Below are positions 18,019 through 25,714 of a stretch of DNA of 32,350 nucleotides, in pieces. A program made the translations under genes and the position numbers. The DNA is taken from positions 1 through 32,350 of the forward strand of contig CAIPPE010000146.1 of NCBI GenBank assembly GCA_903866825.1, given 5' to 3'. The notes below the pieces were generated by a model. The model worked only from the letters and a program-made list of their open reading frames with translations. It did not search any database and had not been told where the DNA came from. This stretch comes from an uncultured Methylococcaceae bacterium. GTDB lineage: Bacteria; Pseudomonadota; Gammaproteobacteria; Methylococcales; Methylomonadaceae. Numbering within the stretch: the first letter of the stretch is position 1; each line of letters starts with the position of its first letter.

Positions 18019-19041
18019 TCAAGGCAATGCTTTTGTTTCGGTTTTTAAAGAGTTTAAGACTCCCTCATATACGCTATCCAGTATGGAATGTTGGTGCTGA
18101 TACTTGGCTCTTCGCTTACTCGGCGTGTCTTCCCGCCTTTTTCGATTGATAAACAGGGGTAAAAGATAATCCAGATTGTCGTTCTGTTTACCACCTAAAC
18201 TTTCACAAAAGTTATCGTAACTGAAGTGTTTATTATGTTTATTTTTGAAAACCTGATTTTTGTCCGATACAAATTCAATTTGTTTGATGTTTAAAAATCG
18301 GGCAAAAGCCAAGCAGGACTCAATAACTATCCTGTTTGGGGTTAAACCATATAAAGACTTGCAAGCATCATGAACCATTTTTTTACTTTGAACGCCTTTC
18401 GGTCCCTGGATCGCTGAAATAAATAATTTAACCTCGCCATTGTTAGAGAGCAGGCTAAATCTGGCTATCGATAAATAGGCTTCATTGGGTTTATGAAAAC
18501 TGATGGCTAATTCACCTTCCTTACACTCATCTTCCGAGATAGATAATGTCAATTCGTAAGCTTCCCCAGAGCTAGTTTCAATTCTTCCAATGTTGATACC
18601 GTTTTCGAATAGAGCCTGATGAATAAAAAGAGGGTCAAAACAATAGGTAAAAATGGCATAGTGGTCTAATATGTTTTTAAGTCTATCTTTTGCCGAAGAA
18701 CCGAGACGAAGATAACGTTTAAAGGGTTTATCGATAAGTCCTTTATGGCTGAAGACCAGACTCGATAATAACGGAGAACATGAAATTTGCCTGTACCATT
18801 CAACTGTCTCTCTATACCAGATTAAATTTCGTATTAGCAGTTTCGTTCTTTGTTTTAAGTTGTTCGGGTAGCGATAATAAGCAATTTCAACTATTAATTT
18901 TAAAAAATCAGCTTCCAATCGAAAGTCTGTATTTTCTAACAATTGAGAGTTGAGAAAAGGGTTGGTTTGACTAAACTTTTTAAAGTTGCAAGAGTAGTAG
19001 TCAAATAACTGATCCGAAATAGCTGTTGTTATTGCATTCAA
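18019..19041 (-). CDS. VirK/YbjX (DUF535) family protein
   Basis: A 340-residue soluble protein. The central and C-terminal parts fit DUF535: a HYAIFTYCFDP segment, FISAIQGPKG (about 209-218), a KSLYGLTPNRIVIESC region and the terminal SKRRAKYQHQHSILDSVY. Members of the family are linked to envelope stress or virulence in enterics, but their biochemical role is unclear. The upstream region contains four CACAA units at 11-bp spacing, 72-112 nt from the start codon, which may control this gene or the divergent ComEA gene. Confidence 0.85.
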   Translation of the reverse strand: MNAITTAISDQLFDYYSCNFKKFSQTNPFLNSQLLENTDFRLEADFLKLIVEIAYYRYPNNLKQRTKLLIRNLIWYRETVEWYRQISCSPLLSSLVFSHKGLIDKPFKRYLRLGSSAKDRLKNILDHYAIFTYCFDPLFIHQALFENGINIGRIETSSGEAYELTLSISEDECKEGELAISFHKPNEAYLSIARFSLLSNNGEVKLFISAIQGPKGVQSKKMVHDACKSLYGLTPNRIVIESCLAFARFLNIKQIEFVSDKNQVFKNKHNKHFSYDNFCESLGGKQNDNLDYLLPLFINRKRREDTPSKRRAKYQHQHSILDSVYEGVLNSLKTETKALP

Positions 19042-19352
19042 GGGAAACTTTCCATTTATTGATGATTACTTGCTTTCGAAAAACCAGACATTAAGCCTAA
19101 TTACGCGTCTTACACAAATTTTTCACAATTCTTGCACAATTTTTACACAATTCAAAATATTATTAATGATTATAGGTATCGAAAATGATCATACATGCGT
19201 TAATATTCATGGATTATTCGAAAAATGTATAAATAATGTGGATATATCTTGTATTTTCTACATAGAGGGCTAGACTCATGTATAAGCAATGTCGTTATTT
19301 AACGTTCGATAACCCTATTGTTTTGGAAGTTTAATTAACCTTAGGAAAAATT
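19042..19352. other. Divergent intergenic region between DUF535 and comEA-like genes
   Basis: A 311-nt gap with about 70% A+T. It contains the phased CACAA repeat block (19113-19153). A frame of 67 codons from 19070 has no recognisable features and spans the repeat block, so I do not call it a gene. AGGAAAA precedes the ComEA-like ATG. Confidence 0.5.
19113..19153. promoter_or_regulatory. Four CACAA direct repeats at exact 11-bp spacing
   Basis: CACAA units begin at 19113, 19124, 19135 and 19146, each separated by exactly 11 bp, with an AATT core in three units (CACAATT at 19124, 19135 and 19146; CACAAATT at 19113) and T-rich spacers. Direct repeats at one helical turn are the usual layout for dimers or tandems of OmpR/PhoB-family response regulators. 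The block lies in the divergent region between the DUF535 and ComEA-like genes. No regulator gene is adjacent, and which gene it serves is not clear. Confidence 0.5.
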
Positions 19353-19700
19353 ATGAAAAATATAATGCTATTAATGCTGTTACTATTTGTTTCTAATGTA
19401 ATGGCAACACCGGTTAATATTAACTCTGCAAATGCCAAATCTATTGCTGATGCCTTAACAGGTATTGGTATCAAAAAGGCAGATGCAATTGTTAAATATA
19501 GAACAGAGAAAGGTGCATTCAATGCTGTTGAAGATTTGACCAATGTAAAAGGGATTGGTCAAAAGACATTGGATAAAAACAGAAATGACATTCTGCTGAA
19601 TGATTCGCCTGTTACAGAACCTGCAGCGGTTGTTGAACCCAAAGCCGCAGGAGAAGTAAAAGTTGTTACAGAACCCGCTAAAGTAAAGAAATTAAAGTGA
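19353..19700 (+). CDS. ComEA-like helix-hairpin-helix protein
   Basis: A 115-residue exported protein. A signal peptide of about 18 residues (ending VMA) is followed by the ComEA pattern VNINSANAKSIADALTGIG, then KKADAIVKYRTEKGAF and NVKGIGQKTLDKNR, giving two helix-hairpin-helix motifs that bind DNA backbone without sequence preference. The tail (residues about 85-115) is rich in Val, Glu, Ala and Lys and probably unstructured. In naturally competent proteobacteria ComEA pulls incoming DNA into the periplasm. A role in uptake is likely but no other competence gene is in the window. AGGA lies upstream of the ATG. Confidence 0.88.
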   Translation: MKNIMLLMLLLFVSNVMATPVNINSANAKSIADALTGIGIKKADAIVKYRTEKGAFNAVEDLTNVKGIGQKTLDKNRNDILLNDSPVTEPAAVVEPKAAGEVKVVTEPAKVKKLK

Positions 19701-19775
19701 AAGATCAAAACTTAGCATGAGATCTAATTCCTTGCTAATAGGGTCATTGTTTTAATTTTGGCGGCTTAGAATATT

Positions 19776-19811
19776 TGTAGGGTAGAGGTTTAATGCTCAT
19801 TCTACTCTACA
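19776..19811. repeat. Second REP-like palindrome between convergent genes
   Basis: TGTAGGGTAGA at 19776-19786 pairs with TCTACTCTACA at 19801-19811 with one mismatch, around a 14-nt loop containing TGCTCATT. It lies between the convergent ComEA-like and ubiH genes. Its TAGGRT left arm and GCTCA before the right arm resemble the palindrome at 14210-14249, which suggests one diverged family. Confidence 0.5.
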
Positions 19812-19836
19812 GGTATTTAAATTGAGATAGTACACA

Positions 19837-21045
19837 TTATTTGCTTTCTATCTGTTTAGTCAGATCTGCAAACCCCATCGCATGACGCGTTAAAACAGAT
19901 TTTACCTGGGGGATATGGTCCAGTAAAGTCAGGCCAATGTTTCTGGCTGCAGCCATCACTAACCATTCATTAGAGAAAATTTTTACGACAGTATCAGTAA
20001 ATCCAATAGTACTATCATGATCTTTTTTACGGGAGCGGGCGTACTGATTCAAAAATTCACTTGAACCAATATCTTTGTGCTGTTCGATTTGCACTAATAG
20101 CTGTTCAGCCAGATGTATTACGTCACGTAACCCCAGGTTAAAGCCTTGTCCGGCAACCGGATGCAATTGATGAGCGGCATTACCAATAATAACGGCACGA
20201 CCAGAGACCATTTTATCTGCGCGAATCAGGGATAGTGGAAAAGCGCGTCTGGGTGCTGTTAAACTCAAGGCGCCTAATTTAAAACCAAAGCAGTCTTGTA
20301 ATTCGGCTATAAAGCTGGCTTCACTGCCCAGCATCAATGCTTCTGCATCTTCAGTGGACCTTGTCCAGACTACGGCGCATTGATTTTTTTCAATAGGTAA
20401 AAGCGCTAAGGGGCCTGAGGAGGTAAAGCGCTCAAAGGCAGTGTTTTTATGGGGAAGGGATGACTTGACTGTCGTCACTAACGCAGTTTGACCATAGTCA
20501 GTGATGTGTTGAGGTATATCAAGTAATTCCCGAACCGAAGAAAAACCACCATCTGCACCTACCAGTAATTTGGCCGTTGAATTGATGGATTCATTCCCCT
20601 GTTTTAAATTAACAAAAACTTCTTTATCACTGGATATTAAGCCAACGACTCTGGCGGGAGAAATAACCGTTATGCCAGCTTCAGTCACCAGACTTGCAAG
20701 ATACGTTTCTATGTCACGGGCTGTGATCACATAACCGAGAGCGTCAACCTGTTCTTTTTCTGCTGATAAGCGGGTTTTTCCAAAATGCCCCTGGTCAGAA
20801 ATATGAATCTGCTTTATTGCTGTTGCGGCGTGACTGATTCCTTGCCAACTGTTTAATTTATCCAGCATCATGACCGTGCCAGAGGCTAAAGCTAAGGCTC
20901 TATCGCCTGCATGAGCAGTCTTTAGTTGTTCACGCGTGTTAGCTTCTATGATGGCTATGTTTAAGCCACTGTCTTTAAGAGAGAGGGCCAGACAATTACC
21001 CGCTAGACCGCCACCGACAATGATTAAGTCGTAATTTTTTTGCAT
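19837..21045 (-). CDS. ubiH: Ubiquinone-biosynthesis FAD monooxygenase UbiH
   Basis: A flavin hydroxylase of the UbiH/UbiF/VisC/Coq6 family, 402 residues, that adds a ring hydroxyl in ubiquinone synthesis. It shows the FAD Rossmann motif DLIIVGGGLAGNCLA (6-20), the conserved GDRALALASGT stretch, GADGGFSSVREL, and the second FAD motif GNAAHQLHPVAGQGFNLGLRD. It is the third gene of ygfB-pepP-ubiH, the enterobacterial order, and its start codon abuts the pepP stop (shared base 21045). The partner gene ubiI, which follows in E. coli, is not present here, so the precise ring position relies on synteny. Confidence 0.93.
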   Translation of the reverse strand: MQKNYDLIIVGGGLAGNCLALSLKDSGLNIAIIEANTREQLKTAHAGDRALALASGTVMMLDKLNSWQGISHAATAIKQIHISDQGHFGKTRLSAEKEQVDALGYVITARDIETYLASLVTEAGITVISPARVVGLISSDKEVFVNLKQGNESINSTAKLLVGADGGFSSVRELLDIPQHITDYGQTALVTTVKSSLPHKNTAFERFTSSGPLALLPIEKNQCAVVWTRSTEDAEALMLGSEASFIAELQDCFGFKLGALSLTAPRRAFPLSLIRADKMVSGRAVIIGNAAHQLHPVAGQGFNLGLRDVIHLAEQLLVQIEQHKDIGSSEFLNQYARSRKKDHDSTIGFTDTVVKIFSNEWLVMAAARNIGLTLLDHIPQVKSVLTRHAMGFADLTKQIESK

Positions 21046-22355
21046 TATACCGCCTGCATTAATGCTTCAATTTCTGTTATGGATTTAGGTACGCCACTGG
21101 TAATAACTTCATGGCCTTGGGATGTTACCAGCACATCATCTTCAATACGTATACCTATCCCACGCCATTTCTCATCAACGTTTTTGCAGTCAGCAGGAAT
21201 ATATAACCCCGGCTCAACCGTTAACACCATCCCAGCTTCTAGCAACCGCCATTCCTGATTAACTTTATAATCACCCACATCATGTACATCCATACCTAGC
21301 CAATGCCCAATGCGATGCATATAAAACTGTTTGTATTTCTCATCTTTAATGAGCTTCTTTACTTTGCCTTTTAACAGACCTAGCTCAACTAACCCTTTAG
21401 TGAGCACTTCAACAGAAGCGTCGTGGGCCTGGTTCCAGTGTAACCCGGGTTTGATTTGTTCTAGCGCAGCGGTTTGAGCATCCAGAACCAGTTGGTATAG
21501 CTGTTTTTGCGGGTCGGTAAAGCTGCCTGAAATAGGGAATGTTCGGGTGATGTCGGCCGCATAGTGATCACATTCAGCACCTGCGTCAATTAACAATAAA
21601 TCCCCATTTTTTAATTTGGATTTATTTTCAGTGTAATGTAACGTACAGGCGTTTTTTCCACCGGCTACAATCGATGGGTAAGCAACAGCTCGCAGGCCAT
21701 TCTGAATAAAATGATGGACCAGTTCTGCTTCTATTTGATACTCAAAGAGTCCAGCCTTACAGGCTTGCATCGCTTTAACATGAGCCGCTGCAGAAACTTC
21801 TGCGGCACGACGCATTAATTTAAGTTCACCCGGGCTTTTTAGTAAACGCATTTCGTGCAAAATAACATCGAGTGAGGATAATTCGCTGGGAGCGGTAATC
21901 CCTGTTCTTGATTGACTTCTAATATGGTTAATCCATTCAAGTAGGTTGTGGTCAAGTTCTGAATTTCGTCCCATGGGATAAAACACCTTGGCTTTATTTT
22001 CCAGAAGTCCCGGTAAAATATCAGCCAGATCATCAATTGGAAACGCATCATTTGCATCATAATGAGCTGTTGCCCCTTCTAGACCGGCATGTGTGCCTTC
22101 CCATAAGGCTTTTTTTTCATCGAATTCACGGCAAAACAAAATATATTCACCTTGTTCTCGTTCAGGAATAAACACCGCTAAAGCATCAGGTTCATTAAAG
22201 CCGGTTAAGTAATAAAAATCACTATCCTGTCGGAACGGGAAATCGACATCTCTATTACGTGTCTGTATGGACGCGCTGCCAATAAGAGCAATATTCCCTT
22301 TTCCAATGCGTTGCAGGAGTTTTTTACGGCGTTTTTTAAATTCACTTTGCTTCAT
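21045..22355 (-). CDS. pepP: Xaa-Pro aminopeptidase P
   Basis: Cleaves the N-terminal residue ahead of proline. The 436-residue protein has the N-terminal aminopeptidase P domain (DVDFPFRQDSDFYYLTGFNEPD) and the M24 pita-bread fold with dinuclear metal ligands in LLIDAGAECDHYAADITRTFP (two Asp), HRIGHWLGMDVHDVG (His), TVEPGLYIP (Glu) and GIRIEDDVLV (Glu). I placed the start at 22355 because GGAAAG lies just upstream and the conserved sequence begins there; a start at 22373 would overlap the ygfB stop. It lies 10 nt after ygfB and directly before ubiH. Confidence 0.95.
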   Translation of the reverse strand: MKQSEFKKRRKKLLQRIGKGNIALIGSASIQTRNRDVDFPFRQDSDFYYLTGFNEPDALAVFIPEREQGEYILFCREFDEKKALWEGTHAGLEGATAHYDANDAFPIDDLADILPGLLENKAKVFYPMGRNSELDHNLLEWINHIRSQSRTGITAPSELSSLDVILHEMRLLKSPGELKLMRRAAEVSAAAHVKAMQACKAGLFEYQIEAELVHHFIQNGLRAVAYPSIVAGGKNACTLHYTENKSKLKNGDLLLIDAGAECDHYAADITRTFPISGSFTDPQKQLYQLVLDAQTAALEQIKPGLHWNQAHDASVEVLTKGLVELGLLKGKVKKLIKDEKYKQFYMHRIGHWLGMDVHDVGDYKVNQEWRLLEAGMVLTVEPGLYIPADCKNVDEKWRGIGIRIEDDVLVTSQGHEVITSGVPKSITEIEALMQAV

Positions 22356-22365
22356 TTTCTTTCCA

Positions 22366-22887
22366 TTATGCACTAATGTCTTTTCCAGTCTGGGTTAATT
22401 CGTCTCGCAATAATAATACAGCAGGTCTCAGATATTCAGTGATTTCAACAAAATCATTCTCATCATTTTCATCCTCAACGTCCGTATCCAGTTTTGTAAA
22501 TTCTGCAATATCTCTCAGGATTTCCATAGCATCTCTTGAATAGTTTGCCGCAGAAGCTACCGAACCAACACCCAACAGGAAGCCTCTGCACCAGAATTTT
22601 AATGCTTGCACTCGAAGGTCTAAAGCAGTGTCAACTTCTGGAAGAAATAAGTCAAATTCAAATTCATCACTAAATAATAAGCGTCGGGTTTCTTCTAACA
22701 ATCTTATCAGGATATAGGTGTTTTCAGCGCTTAAACTGTCATTATTACCTAAGAGTTCGGTTAACCATATTTCGCATTCAACTTGTTCATTGGTACACAG
22801 CATTCCTGTTGCCATGCCATGTGCTTCAGCCGCAGAAAGGTCAGCATCGGCGTTTATAATTATTGTGTTACATGTGTTATATGTCAT
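22366..22887 (-). CDS. ygfB: YgfB / UPF0149 family protein
   Basis: A 173-residue acidic alpha-helical protein. LSAAEAHGMATGMLC near the N-terminus, ALKFWCRGFLLGVG in the middle and the acidic DVEDENDENDFVEITEYLRPAVLLLRDEL at the C-terminus (quoted only to show the pattern D/E-rich then ITEYLR) match UPF0149. YgfB-type proteins are dimers; in Pseudomonas one dampens expression of a beta-lactamase regulator path. First gene of the ygfB-pepP-ubiH unit, divergent from the zapB-like gene across 161 nt. No clear ribosome binding site, so the start may differ by a few codons. Confidence 0.9.
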   Translation of the reverse strand: MTYNTCNTIIINADADLSAAEAHGMATGMLCTNEQVECEIWLTELLGNNDSLSAENTYILIRLLEETRRLLFSDEFEFDLFLPEVDTALDLRVQALKFWCRGFLLGVGSVASAANYSRDAMEILRDIAEFTKLDTDVEDENDENDFVEITEYLRPAVLLLRDELTQTGKDISA

Positions 22888-23048
22888 GATAATATCATTA
22901 AAATAAAAATGCCTCTTATGCTACCATTGATCTTAAAAGTGTTGAATATTTGTTCTCTTTAACTTGTAGAGCGTTCTGCGCTACTGAGTAAAAGTTTATC
23001 ATTACTGACAAAATACCGGATTACTTGCAATAACCTCAGTGGCTAACT

Positions 23049-23270
23049 ATGACAGAAATTCATTTACCCCTAGAATTAAAAAATTTTGAGAATAAATTGG
23101 ATGAGTTGATTGAACATTATCAATATTTGAAAAATGAGAATAAGGATTTAAAGGTTAAATTAGAACATTTAACACAGGAAAAGGTCGAATTACTCGAAAA
23201 AGCATCTTTAGCTAAGGCTAGGGTAGATACAATGATTACAAGACTAAAAGTGATGGAGTCTGGCTCGTGA
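23049..23270 (+). CDS. TIGR02449 family coiled-coil protein (ZapB-like)
   Basis: A 73-residue, heavily charged protein whose whole length (residues about 8-68) shows the heptad pattern of a coiled coil: FENKLDELIEHYQYLKNENK onward. Short coiled-coil proteins of this family sit just upstream of zapA in many Gammaproteobacteria and are thought to act in cell division by analogy with ZapB. Its TGA overlaps the GTG start of zapA (GTGA), implying coupled translation. Confidence 0.85.
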   Translation: MTEIHLPLELKNFENKLDELIEHYQYLKNENKDLKVKLEHLTQEKVELLEKASLAKARVDTMITRLKVMESGS

Positions 23271-23566
23271 ATATAAAACCGCAACAAGTTTCGCTAATGA
23301 TAATGGGGAAAGAATATAGAATAGCCTGTGATCTTGAAGATCAGGATGAGCTGATTTATTCTGCGCAGCAACTTGATTTACAAATGAAAAGAATGCGTGA
23401 TTCAGGTAAAGTGGCGGGGCCTGATAGAATAGCCGTCATGGCGGCTCTTAATCTGGCTCATGAGCTGCAAATATTGAAAACTGAAAATGCCCGTTTAAAT
23501 AAGAAGTTAATTGATTGTTTTGATAAGTTATCTTTAAAGCTAGAAAACGTTTTAGAAAAGAACTAA
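23267..23566 (+). CDS. zapA: Cell division protein ZapA
   Basis: A 99-residue FtsZ-ring stabiliser. The N-terminal domain (VSLMIMGKEYRIACDLEDQDEL) and the following helices including ARVMAALNLAHELQ-type sequence here read DRIAVMAALNLAHELQILK match ZapA, which forms tetramers bridging FtsZ filaments. The start is a GTG overlapping the upstream stop. The 6S RNA gene follows within 20 nt, the same order as in E. coli. Confidence 0.93.
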   Translation: MNIKPQQVSLMIMGKEYRIACDLEDQDELIYSAQQLDLQMKRMRDSGKVAGPDRIAVMAALNLAHELQILKTENARLNKKLIDCFDKLSLKLENVLEKN

Positions 23567-23572
23567 ACACGC

Positions 23573-23578
23573 TACAAT
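23573..23578 (+). promoter_or_regulatory. Candidate -10 element of the 6S RNA gene
   Basis: TACAAT sits 8 nt before the predicted 5' end of 6S RNA, the right distance for a sigma-70 start near 23585. The matching -35 position (about 23550-23555, TTTTAG) is poor, so the promoter is probably weak or helped by other factors. It overlaps the region just past the zapA stop. Confidence 0.5.
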
Positions 23579-23585
23579 AAACACC

Positions 23586-23768
23586 CGTATCTCCTGTAGC
23601 GTTCGAGAGTGTGCTGGGTGTTTCCTGAACCTGTATTTACCCCGGGAACGAAATCCTAAACTGGTGCGCAAGCCCATTTTATATGGGAAGCCTGATGTGA
23701 TGGTTACGTTCCCACTTGAACCTCCGGTTCAAGGACGAAGGCACATAGCGGCGTAGGCGGGAGATACG
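23586..23768 (+). ncRNA. ssrS: 6S RNA
   Basis: Mimics an open promoter and binds sigma-70 RNA polymerase holoenzyme in stationary phase. The ends pair as CGTATCTCC (23586-23594) with GGAGATACG (23760-23768), giving a 183-nt RNA, close to the 184 nt of E. coli. The 3' region has CTTGAACC-tcc-GGTTCAAG (23715-23733), nearly identical to the conserved E. coli hairpin. The location directly after zapA is the classic one. Ends are predicted from pairing and may be off by a few bases. The ygfA gene that usually follows is missing. Confidence 0.93.
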
Positions 23769-23779
23769 CTTTATTTTAT

Positions 23780-25225
23780 TTATAGTTCAAAATGTACTCT
23801 GGCATTATAAATATTAACAGGACCCCGATCCGCATTAAAAGCTGGATTGGCTAGATATTGATAGTCAAAAGTCAGCCAGGCAGATTTTACAACATGCCAT
23901 TGATAGTAAATATCAACCACTTGTTCAGGCTTATAATTGATTTTGCCGTCACCGATAAAGCCATCAACTCCCCCCATGTTTAAATAGGTAACGTGGTCTT
24001 TTGAAAGCCAGCTTTGTGCATAACCAAGACCTACGGAATCTTTCTCTCGTCCCCAACGTAAACCCTTTATAGCACTTCCAAAAGATAATGATCGATCAGA
24101 GGATGTGTAGGAATAAACTTCTGTTCTACCATCTGAATACATGCCTCGAAAAAACACGCCGATATCTTGGGTAATGCTTTGTTCCAAATTAATACCTATA
24201 CCCATCTTAATATTCGATTTTCTGGCCCAGCAAAGATCAGGGGCATTGGCATTACTAGAGTTATAATTGTAGCCGGTACACGTTGTCGCATTCTTTAACG
24301 GATCAGCCTTGAATGCAGTAATAGCATCCGTATAACTGCCCGAGTTTTCCTGATTTCTATAACCCAGAATTCTTATAGCTCCCGGCTGGTCTTTGATAAC
24401 ATGTTTATGTTCAAGCTCTATTTGCTCACCATAGTTGCTTAACATCTGAAAGTTCACTTGTAGATCATTAGGATTTTTAGGACCGGCAATGTGCCCAAAT
24501 CTGAATGCCCAGTCATCAAAATAAAATTCGCCTACCAAGCCTGTTGTATAGCCCCGTGCATCGGCAGCAAAATCGTAAGCTGCATTGGTTAAAAAGGCCA
24601 TGTTTACAAATTGACGGCGGAGATCACCCGCATAGGTATTTTTATCAAATATGTCGAGTATACTAAAAGTACCTGCAGTAAAAACAAAGCGGCGGCTGTC
24701 GACAGTCCCTGCTAATTGCATGGCTCCAGAGCTAACACTATTTTGTTTTCCACCGAATGAGAGTGTTTGTCTGTAAATGGCTCTTGACGGATACCAGGTG
24801 GAATGTACGGAACCATTTTTTTGTAGTTCAAAGTTTTGTATACTTCCACCGATTCCTTTTAGTCCCGAAAGTGGTCGCTCAGAAATCATTTCTGGCGCTA
24901 CATAGAGTTCCGCACCTTTCCAGGCTTTAACCCCAACGTAGAAGGTCGTGGTTGCCGTAAAGCCTCGTTCTGCTCCAGGTAGTAATGAATTAGGCGAACC
25001 ATTTAAGTTCGTGTAAGCTGCAGGGAAAGCCTGTTTCCAGCTCGAAATATAAGTTGCCTGTGAATAGAAGTTCCACCGTTCATCCTGAATATTGTGTAAG
25101 CCATGGTCAGCCAATGCTCCCATGAGTGAAAACTCACCGTCATCATTTAAATCCGGATAGTTTTCTGCTTGCGCTGTCATTGCCAAAAATAGGCCGCAGA
25201 TGATTAAGGCTTTTAGAATTTTCAT
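23780..25225 (-). CDS. OprB-type carbohydrate-selective porin
   Basis: A 481-residue outer-membrane protein with a 20-residue signal peptide ending AQA. The early sequence DERWNFYSQATYISSWKQAF, the FTAGTFSILDIFDKNTYAGD region, GLVGEFYFDDWAFRFGHIAGP and the C-terminus FNADRGPVNIYNARVHFEL fit the OprB family, with alternating beta-strand pattern and a terminal strand suitable for BAM recognition. It follows the PII-like gene on the same strand after 154 nt and so may belong to the efflux transcript or have its own promoter. The solute is unknown; the context does not point to a sugar. Confidence 0.83.
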   Translation of the reverse strand: MKILKALIICGLFLAMTAQAENYPDLNDDGEFSLMGALADHGLHNIQDERWNFYSQATYISSWKQAFPAAYTNLNGSPNSLLPGAERGFTATTTFYVGVKAWKGAELYVAPEMISERPLSGLKGIGGSIQNFELQKNGSVHSTWYPSRAIYRQTLSFGGKQNSVSSGAMQLAGTVDSRRFVFTAGTFSILDIFDKNTYAGDLRRQFVNMAFLTNAAYDFAADARGYTTGLVGEFYFDDWAFRFGHIAGPKNPNDLQVNFQMLSNYGEQIELEHKHVIKDQPGAIRILGYRNQENSGSYTDAITAFKADPLKNATTCTGYNYNSSNANAPDLCWARKSNIKMGIGINLEQSITQDIGVFFRGMYSDGRTEVYSYTSSDRSLSFGSAIKGLRWGREKDSVGLGYAQSWLSKDHVTYLNMGGVDGFIGDGKINYKPEQVVDIYYQWHVVKSAWLTFDYQYLANPAFNADRGPVNIYNARVHFEL

Positions 25226-25379
25226 CCAGTTAATTTTTTTGGGGTCAGGGATTCAGGTGTGTTGATCCAGACGCTATTGATTGCCCCTTCGATATTTAGA
25301 ACCCAAGGGGTAAATAGGGGGTGTTCAGATTTTTAATGAGTAAATCTTATCAAGCTTTAATGACAGGATTATTAAAGTA
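25226..25379. other. Gap between the PII-like and porin genes
   Basis: Contains two inverted repeats: CTTTAAT/ATTAAAG (25355-25377, 9-nt loop) and CCCCTT/AAGGGG around 25287-25312. Neither is followed by a T tract on the minus strand, so termination after the PII-like gene is possible but not shown. Confidence 0.35.
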
Positions 25380-25706
25380 TTAACCCAGATCATAATGTCT
25401 CTCATGCGTACTGATTCGTCCACCCTCTACAACATTCAGTATATAAACCTTACCATCTCCATGCTGGCCACTAAAAGCCGCCTTCATAATGGTTTCAAAG
25501 ATAATATCGACTAAATGATCTGGAGCAAAAATCTCAATCCGCTTTTTAGGTAAAAACGGTTTATAGTCCTGAATGTGTTGAGTTCGTTCACGCCCAAAGC
25601 CATCACAATCAATGATCGTCATACCCGGGAATCCTTGTATTTCTAAAAGGGCCATCGTTACACTACTCAGTTTATGTGGCTGGATAAAGGCGCGAATTTC
25701 TTTCAT
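25380..25706 (-). CDS. PII-like signalling protein of the metal-efflux-associated group
   Basis: A 108-residue PII-superfamily protein. The ferredoxin-like core (MKEIRAFIQPHKLSSVTMAL), FLPKKRIEIFAPD after the T-loop and SGQHGDGKVYILNVVEGGRIST (with K86 of the GDGK ATP-binding motif) are present. Its T-loop (about 37-50, GFGRERTQHIQDYKP) differs from GlnB/GlnK, and the uridylylated Tyr51 is not conserved in register: Tyr48 sits one position away. Sequences of this kind, sometimes called PII-NG, are known next to heavy-metal RND pumps. It starts 8 nt after the pump gene and is probably cotranslated. It likely adjusts the pump or reports its state, an inference from context. Confidence 0.82.
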   Translation of the reverse strand: MKEIRAFIQPHKLSSVTMALLEIQGFPGMTIIDCDGFGRERTQHIQDYKPFLPKKRIEIFAPDHLVDIIFETIMKAAFSGQHGDGKVYILNVVEGGRISTHERHYDLG

Positions 25707-25714
25707 AAGTATTT

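Noticed and set aside
19070-19273. Possible 67-codon gene
   Set aside because: It spans the phased repeats, has no ribosome binding site and shows no protein-like pattern.
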